Below are positions 35,501-45,690 of a stretch of 64,000 nucleotides of DNA, in pieces. The stretch's first letter is position 1. Each line of letters begins with the position of its first letter. A program made the position numbers and the translations under genes. The stretch is from Bursaphelenchus xylophilus (taxonomy: Eukaryota; Nematoda; Chromadorea; Rhabditida; Aphelenchoididae), in NCBI GenBank assembly GCA_904066235.2, contig CAJFCV020000003.1:10664001-10728000 (forward strand), given 5' to 3'. The notes under the pieces were generated by a model, which saw nothing but the letters and a program-made list of their open reading frames with translations, did not search any database and was not told where the DNA came from.

Positions 35501-35669
35501 ATATTTTTGTACCAGAAAATGATGATAGACATTAAGAAAGACCATTTATTTGACAATGAAATGCCTCAACGACAAGAGTTGTTTACTTACCAAGTCTTGT
35601 TGCGACAGGGTCAATCCGAGCCGCATGTAGGTAGGTGAGAAGGAATGAGAATATGAGTAGTAATATCAT
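32519..35669 (-). CDS. Secreted protein with three PAN/apple-like modules, 8 exons
   Basis: Minus-strand exons 35591-35669, 35351-35475, 35097-35250, 34538-34690, 34225-34355, 33093-33252, 32700-32842 and 32519-32635 join in phase to 353 aa. A signal peptide (MILLLIFSFLLTYLHA) precedes module 1 (ECFTPI, FDCISYC, DGCASLVYH, TCQLY, TGVC), a basic Pro/Lys linker (ARPKARAGATLRVDRP, PPKQTKPEKKPD), module 2 (ACPVDHI, EGCSNYC, TACIAFTH, KCELF, RICI) and module 3 (GCDDGI, DCLSICFG, QCKSVTF, WCTLH, RTCEKL). The spacing Cys..Cys-x3-Cys..Cys..Cys..Cys is that of PAN domains, which bind proteins or sugars in extracellular proteins; nematodes have many. Introns are loaded with MITEs and family C repeats. 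The exact ligand or tissue cannot be told. The phase agreement over eight exons makes the model solid. Confidence 0.82.
32880..33060. repeat. Family C repeat (PAN gene intron 6)
   Basis: It contains 'aaacctctctataacaaaca', 'cctccttattggccataatt' and 'cgatttgctgtacaaaagag', family C blocks in both senses. Confidence 0.55.
33291..33440. mobile_element. Family A MITE (PAN gene intron 5)
   Basis: The left end 'ttttgtcggaaaaatagtga' and the right end 'ctcattatttttccggcaac' are inverted though degenerate. It ends near the start of PAN exon 6. Confidence 0.65.
33583..34191. mobile_element. TIR element split by a related insert (PAN gene intron 5)
   Basis: The left arm (33583 onward, 'catggtgggtctgatccag') and the right arm (ending 34191, 'caagtccgtcactgtg') are reverse complements. 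They share 'ggtatcaaaaatatggcaaa' with its mirror near 34120-34140, and both borders carry TA. A second, more intact member of the same kind (33854-34100) sits inside. Confidence 0.6.
33854..34100. mobile_element. Inner MITE with about 95-bp inverted arms
   Basis: It starts CAGTGAGGGACCTGATCCAA and ends with the reverse complement. The arms stay nearly perfect through 'cccttcccttctctaagct'. TA flanks both sides (33852-33853 and 34101-34102). There is no ORF and it is 247 bp. Confidence 0.8.
34749..34992. mobile_element. Family A MITE interrupted by family C sequence (PAN gene intron 3)
   Basis: CAGTCTGTCGGGAAAATAGT at 34751 is a family A left end. After about 65 bp of family C blocks ('acaacaaaccctcctt', 'gtctctgtataacaaag') a second A-type start, 'gggaaattaatgagcgctct', runs to 'tattattttcccgacagatt'. 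Confidence 0.6.
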
Positions 35670-36039
35670 TCTTACTGCCGACTGTTAAAGCTCTGAAAGA
35701 AGATGGTAGATCTCAAGAGAGATGTATTTCGAATACAATACTCTTAAAAATGATCTTTTAGTGAAATTTGCGGAATATTTCGAGGCCGTTTTCTCCTTAT
35801 TTTGAATTCTCTCTTGTAAGCATAATAATTTTTTGAAAACATTTATGTTAGAAGCAAAACGTGAGGATGACATACGGAAAGAAACTTAAAAATATACAGT
35901 GCAATGAATGTGAAACAAGCTCCAATACAATGAACCTTCGCATCAAAAGTTTCTAGAAGTCAAAAAATTGATTTTATGTATGCCAAGGAAAACCTCCCCA
36001 CAGAAAAACCTTTGATAACAAATTATTGTATTTTTTTCC

Positions 36040-36184
36040 TTCCTTGCTATACATGTTTTAAAAGCGCAATTTCCGAGCTTCAGAATCGTATGTTCAACAT
36101 ATCTCGTAATCCACCTCAAAGCTCACAGGAATTCGCACAAATCGACGTCCCAAAATACACAAGACTTATGGGACACCCTAATAA
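36040..36184. mobile_element. Fragment of a mariner-like element
   Basis: The right end 'cttatgggacaccctaataa' and the 110 bp before it resemble, on the other strand, the left end of the element at 53378-54602 (shared 'aagcttacaagaattcgc'-like stretch and TIR). The second arm is absent. Confidence 0.55.
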
Positions 36185-36888
36185 TACAAGGGCTACTGTA
36201 ACAAAAAAAAATCACTTTGCCACTTCGGAAAAATTCCCTGGCCTTTTTGCCTATTCTGCCTCTTCAACAATGCCCCTCAAGCTCCAATCAGGCACAAAGT
36301 TCACATGATTTCCCCCCTTTCCCTTTCAACCACTGCCGCATAAAAAACCCGGGATCTCGGCGACGCGAATTTACGGACTGCCGGATTGATCTGTTTCAAC
36401 CGTACGACGTCAAAAACGGCATGCGAAGTAGAACGGCGCCGATTAGAAAAGCTCGTAAATTCTCGCCAAAAAGTGAAAACATTCGACTTTTCGTTTTGAT
36501 CCCGTCGATAAATTCTGCAAAGAATTCTCGTAAATTTACCGAGATTTGTGGGGGAAGATCAACAAACCACAACATATCTTTGAAATATATATAGAGAGAG
36601 CTATGGATCAAGGGGATGATGAGATTGAGTTTGTAGTCTATAAAGGGATATATACCTTGTGAGATCGGTATAACATGTGGTTTTTTTAATCGAGGGCAAT
36701 GTTTTGGGCTACTGTGTTATCTACAGCCTCAGTAAATCAAATTTTTAATCGTTTACTGCCTGACGTGAAGAAATTACAGTAATAAAATTATATCCCATTC
36801 ATAGGACGCCATGGTTAAGCAGCAGCTCAAAATTTGAAGAAATTGGGTCAATTTGCCCTCCGGTAATTTTCCTTTTCACCATTTATTA
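36185..36888. other. No gene seen upstream of the split TIR element
   Basis: A frame at 36217-36594 (+) lacks domains and splice context. The block 36340-36560 is less A+T-rich and could hold a control region or a lost exon, but I see no specific motif. Confidence 0.4.
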
Positions 36889-39800
36889 CAGGGTGTCCAG
36901 AGAAATGTGCCGGAAAGTTTTTGTCGATTTCTTGGCGCTCAATCAAGATATCCGAAAGATCTAAAAAAAAATACAAGTATTCATAAGGTTTTTGGTTTCT
37001 TTTTTGTTTTGCTCCGATTGACTTGATTTTTGGCATGGTGTTTGCTTAAGACTGTCTCATTATGAATTTGAAAAAAATTTTCGAAATTTTCAATTTTGAG
37101 TGACCTATGACGTCACGAAAAGTCAAAACTTTGAGCCACCATATCTCGCTTCGTTTTATAGGTATCGACTTGAATTTTGGTTTCGTCGCGTATGGTACAT
37201 AATGGGACAATCACTGTCGAGATTTTTTCGAAATTTCAAAATTTACGAAAAAAATCTCAAAAAAAGACCTTTTTTCGTATCTTTTAATTAGACCGGGGAA
37301 TATTGAAATGCAAGCTTCTACAAGTCCATATCGGGAAAGCAAATTCATAACTAAGAGATAACTCCATGTATGTGTAGATACGGCCATGTACAAACTTACA
37401 CTTCCAGAAAACCCCGTCATGATGACGGAATTTCTGGATTTTTTCGATTCCATTGAATTCTACGTATCCGACTTCCTATTGGTACGTGCCTTTCTTTTCT
37501 GTAGTGCACTTCGTATTTTAGCTATGGCTTACTGTAAAAAATACGATTTGCACAGTGCAAATTTCAAAAAAATCGTTCTTGGCTCCCAGGTCGAAATTCG
37601 AAAAAACGGCTCGCTGATCTTAGTTTTCTTGCCCGAAGACTGTCCCTAAATTTTTTCAGAACATTCTACGTAGCCATTGTTTCAGAAAATCTACATACTT
37701 GAAAACGCAATTTTTCGAAATTTTCAAAATTTTGACTTTTTCAAAATTTTCTATCTGATGTACAACAACAATGCCAAAAATGTCCAACAATAGATTGTAG
37801 AGCTCGAAGAGCTCTACAAATTACCCGCTTACATCTTCTTCGTATCTTTAAAATTACGGCCGCCAGTGCGGCCGGAAGTTTCGGTCGATTTTTGGTGCAC
37901 CGTGCGAAAAAAATCGCCCTCAGGGCAATAAGTGGAGTTGAACAAATTGATCATATGGGTGCTATATGACACAAAATGAACTACCATCGTGCCAAGTTTC
38001 AGCTTTCTACCTACAATATTCCGTGCGCACCGTGCGGTCGAAAAAAAATTTCGAAATTTCGGCCAAAATTCGGCCCTGAGGGTTTGAAACGTGATTTTTT
38101 CGGATTTGAATTTCGTCCATCGTATTCAGCACATTGAGCTGCTACATAAGCAGTTATTAATTCCTAAAATACGCACAGGTTGAAAAAGCAGAATTCGAAT
38201 TTCCGAATTTTTGGATTTTGTTTACTCTGACGAAAGTTACTATAGCTCGGGAACAAGGTCGAAATTCAAAAATCGGCTCCACGGGTGCAGTAGATAATTT
38301 TTTTGCCTTGGTATACCCGGTGAAATCCGAACCCTGTAATAAGCCCCTAAGGCCAAATCGTGCAGCGACTTTTTTTACCAAAAAAATCAAAATTTTTAAA
38401 ACCGTCAAAACTCGAAAATTTCCAATTAACATTCGTCTAAAAGTCACATATTCGGAATCTCCATGTCATTTTGGATATAGTCGTATCTTTTTTCCCGGTA
38501 CTTTTAGTGCAACAAGTGCCAGTTTTGAAAAAACGCCCACTTCCATGACCGAAAACACAAAAAAAAGAGCGCGGCGAAGAGAGAGAGCGGGCAGAGAACC
38601 GCTTCCTTCTTCGTTTGGCGGGAGAAAAGAGAGAGTGGGAAAGGGGTGGAGGGTGGTTAGACAAAGGTTTTCTCTTTCGATTCCGGTCAGAGATAAGACG
38701 GAGAGAGTGCTGAGAATGAGGATGGTGGTGAGGAACCGGTCATCATGACGGGGTTTTCTGGATTTTTTTCGAGAAATTTTTGTAAAATTATTTTTTTGGT
38801 CCTGAATTCTCGGGATTTGGCCGTCTTAGGACCAAATTTGATGGGGAATCTGGGAAAAATATTGGCTTTGGATAATTTTGAGTTCTGAGTCTATTTTTTC
38901 GAGTTTTTTAGTTGATTTTTGGTTGCTGAAAGTATTTCTGATCAACTTCTGGTGAAAGAAAATCATTTTAGGTAACAAAAGATAGTCCGTAGGCCGTCGC
39001 CTCATGCCGGCGGGCTCTTTAGCCTGACTTAGCGATTAGGGTAAGCTTAGCGATTTTAACTTTTCGATCTAAAACAAGGTCGGCATAGCGTTTTGAGCGC
39101 TGAAACTTTCCACTAGGCTCAGTCAAACGCGTAGCGTTTTTCTGCCGCGGCCGGAGGCCGTCGGCAAAGATTTGGCGAGCGTTTCTTCCACATAGGCGAC
39201 TTCTTTTCGACGTTGAACAGGTCCAAATCGCGCGCAAAGTTGCCTTTATCCGCAGAGCTGCCCGAGAGACGTGAGCAGCCGCAGGCTGCGAAGTCTCGAG
39301 CCCTAGTTCTTTTTGCAGGATAAAGAAGAATATGGGCGGTTTTTTGTGCAAAGGAATCATTTTCTCCGCCAGCGCGGAAGGCAGTGTATTCGGCGGAGAC
39401 TTTTGATAGCTTTTTTGATCATCACACCAACTTTAAACGCTTTATTATGAACTTTGATGGTTGAAACAAAGATATTTGCATATTTTCATGTTTACCAAGT
39501 GTTCGGCGAAGGTATGGCGGACGCTCGCCGAATCGGCGGAGGCCATAACTCAGCTGCGGACAAGACATGGTCCAACACAATTTTTATGGCCTGGCTAGAA
39601 CACCCTGCTGGCTTCGTATGCCTTCGAAAATTTTGTCACCAAGCTTTGGCAGAAGCTAAGCCATCGGAAAACCACTTGGTGCACCAGAAAACAACAAAAT
39701 ATTTTTTGTTCAAATTTCCTTTTGCCTTGCTGTTTCAAACCTCCGCACGGTGCACTCTGACTTTATCGGTGTTGCAGCGACAGGCTGCACCGTGCAGTCG

Positions 39801-40096
39801 CTATATGGGATCGCATTGCGATGTCGCTGTCTGTGTGATTTATTGCGTCAAAAATTTGAAGACTTTCCGGAAGCTTCAGCATCATAATAATGCGTTTAAA
39901 ATTGGTGTGATGGCCAAAAAAGCGATCAAAAGTCTCCGCCGAATACACTGCCTTCCGCGCTGGCGGAAAAAATGATTCTTTAGGACAAAAAACCGCCCAA
40001 ATTCTTCTTTATCCTGCAAAAAGAATTTTTCGGATATCTTTATTGAGCGCCAAGAAATCGACAAAAACTTTTCGGCACATTTCTCTGGACACCCTG
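36889..40096. mobile_element. TIR transposon (CAGGGTGTCC ends) with Helitron in its left arm
   Basis: The ends are CAGGGTGTCCAGAGAAATGT and its reverse complement, flanked by TA at 36887-36888 and 40097-40098. Arms of about 200 bp (36889-36959 continued at 39307-39434, against 39893-40096) match almost base for base, sharing 'cgatttcttggcgctcaat', 'tgcaggataaagaagaat' and 'cgaatacactgccttccgcg'. Without the Helitron it is 861 bp. The 458-bp interior gives no recognisable transposase. The TA target and CAGGG start suggest a Tc1/mariner relationship. Confidence 0.8.
36960..39306 (+). mobile_element. Helitron-like non-autonomous element, copy 2
   Basis: The element begins TCTAAAAAAAAATACAAG after an A and ends CTAG before a T. 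A compound hairpin (GAGAC...GCAGCC/GGCTGC...GTCTC) stands about 10 nt before the end. It sits exactly inside the left arm of the TIR transposon. The right arm of that transposon preserves the unfilled site: CCGAAAGA|TTCTTTTTG (left, rejoined) against CCGAAAAATTCTTTTTG (right), showing clean A|T insertion with no duplication. No Rep/helicase ORF is seen. Confidence 0.8.
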
Positions 40097-40108
40097 TATA
40101 ATTGTAAG

Positions 40109-40219
40109 TCAATCATCATCACTCTCCTCCACAACTAAACTCCGTTTATTGTCGTACGAAAGTGGAATAAGACCCAACATGGACTGAATAACTTCTTGCA
40201 AAGCGGACTTTCTGCGATG
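40109..40219 (-). other. Orphan exon-like frame
   Basis: After a TTTTGTAG acceptor the minus strand reads HRRKSALQEVIQSMLGLIPL followed by SYDNKRSLVVEESDDD and a stop, 36 residues that look protein-like. It lies between the TIR transposon and the neuropeptide gene. The neuropeptide exon 2 ends in its own stop codon, so the two cannot be joined by any good donor I can see. It may be an exon of a gene cut off by the transposon. Confidence 0.25.
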
Positions 40220-40369
40220 CTACAAAATGGAGAATGTGTACATAGAATACATATTAAAATAGACAACAAATACATTTGGGACAGGGGAATTCTCTTTGGT
40301 ACGGTGGGGGAGAGATCTTGAGTAATTGTAATCGAATATTACAAACGGGTGTTACAACTACAGATTAAA

Positions 40370-40665
40370 GAGGTTCACGATTATTGCAAGCGCGAGACTT
40401 GGATGACAGCTGGGGTTACTGTAACAGAAACGGTGGTTACTGTAACAAATATTGGATTACTGTAATTAGAGTGGGTTTTACGGTAACAAAAGCTTCATTA
40501 CGGTAGCCGAACTTGGATTACTGTAACTGAGCTGCTGGTTATACAAGTTTAGGTTACTGTAACGGAACTTGAAGCTACTGTAACACGACTCAAATTACAG
40601 TAACAAGACTTGGATAACTGCGACTAAGTGGCGGATGACATGAAGCTGACGTCAGGTTACTGTAG
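40370..40665. repeat. Array of GTTACTGTAAC-like palindromes
   Basis: About ten copies of the partly palindromic core GGTTACTGTAAC (variants TTACGGTAAC, ATTACTGTAA, TTACAGTAAC) stand 20-35 bp apart with poorly conserved spacers ending in 'gaacttgg' or 'gacttgg'. It is a degenerate minisatellite immediately downstream of the neuropeptide stop codon. Confidence 0.7.
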
Positions 40666-40667
40666 CA

Positions 40668-41950
40668 TTAGCCGAGACGAAGCCGCGCCCGTTTTTCCAT
40701 CATTTCCTGCAGCTGATCGGCGCGCTTCCCCAACCTCATGTAGGCGCGCTTCCCCAGCCGCATGTAGGCCCGTTTTTGGCCGGGTATCGCCGCTTCCGCA
40801 CCCAGCAGCTGCGCCGGCGCTTGGGCCTGGGGATTGTCGTTCGCGTAGTAGAGAGTGGAGTAGGGTGAGCGGCTGAGGAACGATGGATCCGCCGGCTGCT
40901 CGCCGAATACTGCGTCTGTATCTGAAAGAAGGTTGGAGGTCAAAAGAGCAGTCTAACAGGTAAATCATGACTTTTATAGAATGTCTTCCCAATTTTCAAC
41001 TCTGTGTTTGTTCAGAGAAATGATGAATTTGGAATTGTTTAAAAGATTAGCCTAGTAAGCCATGTGAAATGCCTTTTAAACCGTTCGTAGGGCCGGCAAA
41101 TCCGACGATTACCCGTGTCCTTTCCGACTACGGTAGGGGATGCGAAAACGGATTAGAAATTGGAATCCAAATCATAATAACAGAATATTGCCTTACAGAT
41201 TAGGGTGTAAAATACCACGTTTTATTGAGAAAAGTCCGAAATTGAGTTAATATCCCGTCAAAACTATAAAAATGCGTTATATCATTGAAAAATCACCGAT
41301 TTTTTGTTGAAAAAATCCATAGTTGGACTAAAAATCATGATTTTCATCATGGATTTTTTCAGCTAATCCTAAAATTGCCACTACCAAAGCCATGACCTTA
41401 TACTATGTTTATCTTCCACATACAGACAAGATAAGCTACACTTCTAAAATCCGAGAAAATGCATTGTATTTTTGCATAAATCTGCTTTGTTTTTGGCTAA
41501 TCTACTAGGTGAAATGTTACATTTTTCTGTTCCTAATCCTTTCTAGAACAGTTGAGAATATTTTTTTAATAGTTAGATTGAAAATTTGAAGTTTTTGAAA
41601 TGTAAAAAAATCCAAAAAAATTAAAAAATTTGAATATCCAAAAAATCAAAATAAAAAATTTGAATATTCAAAAAATAAAAATAAAAAATTTGACTATTCA
41701 AAAATCAAAAAAAAAATTAAAAATTAAAAATTTTGATTAAAACACTCAAAAAATTAATTATAATTAATTTTTACCCTCATAAAAATAAAAAATTTGAATA
41801 TTCAAATTACCAAAAAAAAAATGGAAAAAAACCCCAAAATCATCAAAAATCAAACTTACAAGTTGGATAGTTTTGCCTGAGGTCAGCGGCCTGTGTGAAA
41901 ACCCCGATGAATGCCAAGAGCCAGCCCAACAAGTACGCGGAGATCATCAT
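40668..41950 (-). CDS. Amidated neuropeptide precursor (-MRLamide and -RLRLamide), 2 exons
   Basis: Minus-strand exons 41860-41950 and 40668-40921 join in phase to 114 aa. A signal peptide (MMISAYLLGWLLAFIGVFTQA) and an acidic spacer lead to a C-terminal block cut by dibasic sites: GQKR, AYMRLGKR, AYMRLGKR, ADQLQEMMEKR, ARLRLG, stop. Gly before KR, or before the stop, is the amide donor, so the products should be AYMRL-amide (two copies) and ARLRL-amide, plus a non-amidated linker. AYMRL recalls the nematode FLP-6 peptide KSAYMRF-amide with Leu for the last Phe, and the Leu-Arg-Leu-amide end recalls molluscan myomodulin. I cannot assign it to a named gene. It would be made in neurons and act through GPCRs. 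The intron has an A-rich repeat. Confidence 0.85.
41575..41850. repeat. A-rich degenerate tandem repeat (neuropeptide gene intron)
   Basis: A unit of about 28 bp, AAAAAATTTGAATATTCAAA with an A-rich spacer, repeats five to six times with errors. Confidence 0.65.
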
Positions 41951-41999
41951 GTCCAAGTGTGAGTGTGGTCAACGGAGGGAGCAAGAGCGGGCCCGAAGG

Positions 42000-43528
42000 T
42001 GGGCGTGTCTGAAGGCAGAACCAACTATACTCGAGCGGCACAAAGGGACGTTAATGATTAACGCGTGTGAGGTAACGGAAAGTACACGGTTTTTATGGGG
42101 ATGATGTTGCGGAGGAAAAAACTTGAAATTTCAATATGTATATGGGCATATGAAATTTCAATATGTATATGGGCATAGGAAAAAGTCAGCAATTTGGGGG
42201 AAATAAGGTATGATTTTGTGCCTTCAAACCTATACACAATGAATGGGAAAAGACCAAAAAATTTCCTATAAAATATCATGTTATACAGAGGTTCATTATG
42301 TCCCAAACTTGACTCATAAGACCTCTGAAAATCTTCGTTGTAAACAGGTTTTATTTTGCACACGCTTACTTGTAATAAGGCTTGACTGAAGTAAAAACAA
42401 AAAAACTTTGCCACCTATTACCATAAAGAGTTGGACCGAATCAAAAACCATTTTTAAGGTCCTTGCTTGAGATATATTTACACTTTTATCTTTTGCTGTA
42501 TTCAATAGGACCGAAAGTTTACCAAATTAGAGGTAATTGTGAAGAGGGGAAATCTCAAAATCACGTTGCGAACTAGAGGCCGAATTTGACGTCTCCAAAG
42601 AGCGATGAGGATAATTTGGTACTTATATAAAGTTGAATGGAAGTTTGCAAAGCTCCAAAAGGCTGATTTATGCCTGGTTTACTGCATAGATAATCGAAAA
42701 AAGGCTCATCTTAGCATACCCTTATCACCGATAGATAATATATGTGCTGGTATCTTCAAGCGTTTCTTTCTGGAGCCTTCTCCTTCTACAATCCTTTGCG
42801 TCGCTCGCTGTAAAAATGTAACATTCGGGCTATCAAAATAAATCGTCAAAGAGTAACTGTAATCCCCGCTTAGCCCCGAAACGTATCAAGCAATATGCCC
42901 ACAACGTCCTCAACTTTTTACAAAGTCATCATTTTGGATCCATAGGCAATGGCAACTATTTTAAGTCCTAGCGTTCCCCAAAATAACCTCATAAAGAAAC
43001 ATTGGATAAAAATAAATTTCTTGGAAACTAAAATTAAAATCCCTGAAATAAAAATAGATTTCAAAGGGAAAATTGCCCCAGGCCAGCTTAAAAAATCCAA
43101 TCTAAAAACCCCGAGGATTAGCAGCATCTCCAGACTCAATTAACGGATAACCTCCCCTAGGTGTCAATGAGCATTCACTCGTGAAAAGTGCTGGTATTTT
43201 GGCTTTCAATTAAGATTTGGAAATTACAAAAAAAAACGTCTCTATGACGTTATGAGATAGGACAAGTGGAAAGGTGTTGAAAAGCTATCCAAAAATTTCA
43301 GAAATTAAGAAAAGGTCTGAATTTTATGGAAAAAGTGGAACAACCGCTCAGTTTGCACGTTTAGAGTTCAAAAAATTTCTAATGAATGTAGATATTATAT
43401 CAAAATTAGTTAATAGAGTATTTCATAAGCCTATTTTTCATTACTTTCGTATTTTTTACGGAAATCTTTGTACAACGGCAGTCTTACTTGCGCCATTTTT
43501 GAGCTACAGCAAGTTTCTTTAAAACCCT
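42000..43528. other. No gene seen upstream of the neuropeptide gene
   Basis: A 30-bp unit ('gaaatttcaatatgtatatg' plus 'ggcatat') is tandemly doubled at 42124-42180. Family C blocks lie at 42285-42360. Other frames are short and featureless. Confidence 0.5.
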
Positions 43529-43753
43529 ATCAGTCTGTCGGGAAAATAATAAGCAAAAATTTCGTACAAGCATCTGGCATTATGAGGCGCTGAAATGAAA
43601 AGCAAAGGCTAGATTTCATAAGATTTGGCCATATTTATTCGAATTGGCAAATATTTTTTCGATCTGGCCACATTGAATTAATAATTCATTTTCTCGGCGG
43701 AAATGCAATTTTGCATGCAATAAAGTGCACATCATTTTCCCGACAGACTGATG
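43529..43753. mobile_element. Family A MITE with internal extension
   Basis: The left end is CAGTCTGTCGGGAAAATAAT and the right end 'catcattttcccgacagact'. At 225 bp it is about 70 bp longer than other copies, the extra part being around 43600-43690. Confidence 0.75.
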
Positions 43754-43982
43754 TATACATATAGTGAACTTCATTGCAAACGAAATATGTCTACTACAAG
43801 CAATTTCGAGGGTCCAAAAAAGTCAATTTTTGGCCAGTATGCTCGAATGAAGACCGTAGCGGATAAATTTAGCAATACGATATATACAGATTTCACTGTA
43901 TTTCTCTAATTTTGTAGAAAATCTTGCAAAAGCCCCAAAGAATGTAGTAAAAATCATTGTCATCTCCACAATTCATTTTGCA

Positions 43983-44321
43983 CTAAATTTTCTCCGAAAT
44001 GATGACAAATAACGTCCAAACATAGTAGATTCCTAAGCAAAAATCTGCAAAAACACAATAGTTATTATCATGGTTATCCCCTGCCCTTTCGACGACCCAT
44101 AACACGCGGAATCGACTAAAACAAAAAGAAGAACGAAGTGATACGGTCAACGCAAATATTGACTTAGTAAGGGGATACAGAGAAGTTCCGCGGCTTTGGG
44201 CTTTCAAATCCCATCCATATGGAGTGGGGATGTTCGGCATAAGCATGCGAAAACGTCGGATATCCATGTTGTCATCGGGTGGAATGGCACAAAGATCGGG
44301 TGTTGCAAGTTGAAAGAGCAT
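43983..44321 (-). CDS. Doubtful small ORF
   Basis: A minus-strand frame from an ATG at 44321 reads MLFQLATPDLCAIPPDDNMD and then MPNIPTPYGWDLKAQSRGTS, and is open for about 112 codons. The start is only weakly signal-peptide-like. Two internal acceptor-like sites (TTTTAG, TTTGCAG) suggest it might be spliced. No family is recognised; it may well be chance. Confidence 0.18.
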   Translation of the reverse strand: MLFQLATPDLCAIPPDDNMDIRRFRMLMPNIPTPYGWDLKAQSRGTSLYPLTKSIFALTVSLRSSFCFSRFRVLWVVERAGDNHDNNYCVFADFCLGIYYVWTLFVIISEKI

Positions 44322-44744
44322 AAAGAACAAGGAAGTTCTTGTTTTAGGGCATCTGTAGAGCCTTCAGAAGGAGAATGGACAAACTTATCATTATAAAATC
44401 GCAAGAAGTGAGACTGATTTTACCACATATTGGCTAAAAGTATTGTCCAAAGTGACTTCCAAATTTTGCTCGTCTGTGTTTCATACGGATGAATGCAACG
44501 CATTTCCCGAACCGTTTAGACACATTGCCCACTCACAATCGACAGAAGAAAAGATTTCGGATGTCAAAGTTCTTTAGGAGGAACTTTTGGTGGTTCAAAA
44601 AAACCAAAAAAATTTTACATTTGTTTGTGACAAAGAACAAGGCCTTGTCCCAGCTAGCCAAGGGAAAGCCAGTCAAAAAGTTTTTTTGAAACTTGTATTT
44701 GTGTGGAAGTGCCACAACGATTAAATCTTTGTCAGAAAATAACT

Positions 44745-45075
44745 TGATTATAAAGCTTAGCGACGCTAAAGATTTCGACAAAACATGGCACAAATTTAGG
44801 ATGAATTTTTCGTAGAGAACCACAATATTCCATGCTTGCGCTGTACAGTAATAATAAAGACTAATTTGAAAAAGCTTTTTTGCAAATTTCAGCAAGAAAG
44901 GTTTTTAAAAACAGTATTTTTTCGAGCTAAACTATGTACTAAAGGCAAAAAAAATCTCTTGGCCGCTCTCCGCACTTCGCGTACTCTCTCGGCCGCAAAG
45001 GTCGGTGAATTTCTCGGCTGCTCCTGGAAGGCGCGAGAAATTCAAATAAAGCTTTTAACAATTGATATATAGGGT
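44745..45075. repeat. Family B repeat copy
   Basis: It contains 'acaaaacatggcacaaattt', 'catgcttgcgctgtacagta' and 'gccgctctccgcacttcgcg', in family B order. Confidence 0.6.
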
Positions 45076-45504
45076 GTGAAATCCCCAACGCGCTTGCTAA
45101 ATTTGAAGAAAATTTAGGTCACGATTCGACCTATGTTGTACAGGATATCCACTGCTATTTTTTTGAAGACACCGTACAAAGATTTGTTCTAAATTTGCTC
45201 AATTTTCCATTACACTTCAAAAAACTCCTCGTGAGATTTCAAAACCATTTTTCAAAACTATTATTACCCCTCGTCTCTACAAAAAAAATTCTCATCCTGT
45301 CACAAACAACACTATAAAAATAATCCAACTATTTAGACATTCCGCTCTGTCACTAAAATAACAATTCTGTCCAAGTATTCAAGGAAACAGAAACAACCTT
45401 CAAACAGCTGTAAATTCACGAAAAGATCACACGACCGCCGAGCGTAGTCTATAAATATTTGGTAAATACTATATGTAGTTTAGCTTTAAAAACACGCGCT
45501 TTCA

Positions 45505-45690
45505 AAATTACCGGCCATTCAAGCGGGATTTCGACGTTGTCGCCAGGTAGCGGAAGTCATGCCATAAATCAAAAACACTCATGAAGACGTCGGGATATAC
45601 ATATCATGATTTAGCGTGGGAAATTGGTGGGGCTGAGACATAAATTTGACAAGAAGAAGAGTCCAAAAAGGTGATGCAAAAATTGCACTT
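45505..45690. repeat. Direct repeat unit, copy 1
   Basis: It shares 'gttgtcgccaggtagcggaa' and 'gggaaattggtgggg' with 47583-47762 over about 185 bp at high similarity. It contains no frame I trust. Confidence 0.7.

Noticed and set aside
39454..39975. 173-codon frame inside the TIR transposon
   Set aside because: Tested as a transposase; no DDE/DDD or HTH motif, and its end runs into the inverted arm.
42124..42180. Possible CRISPR-like short repeat
   Set aside because: Only two adjacent copies with no spacer; a simple tandem duplication in a eukaryote.
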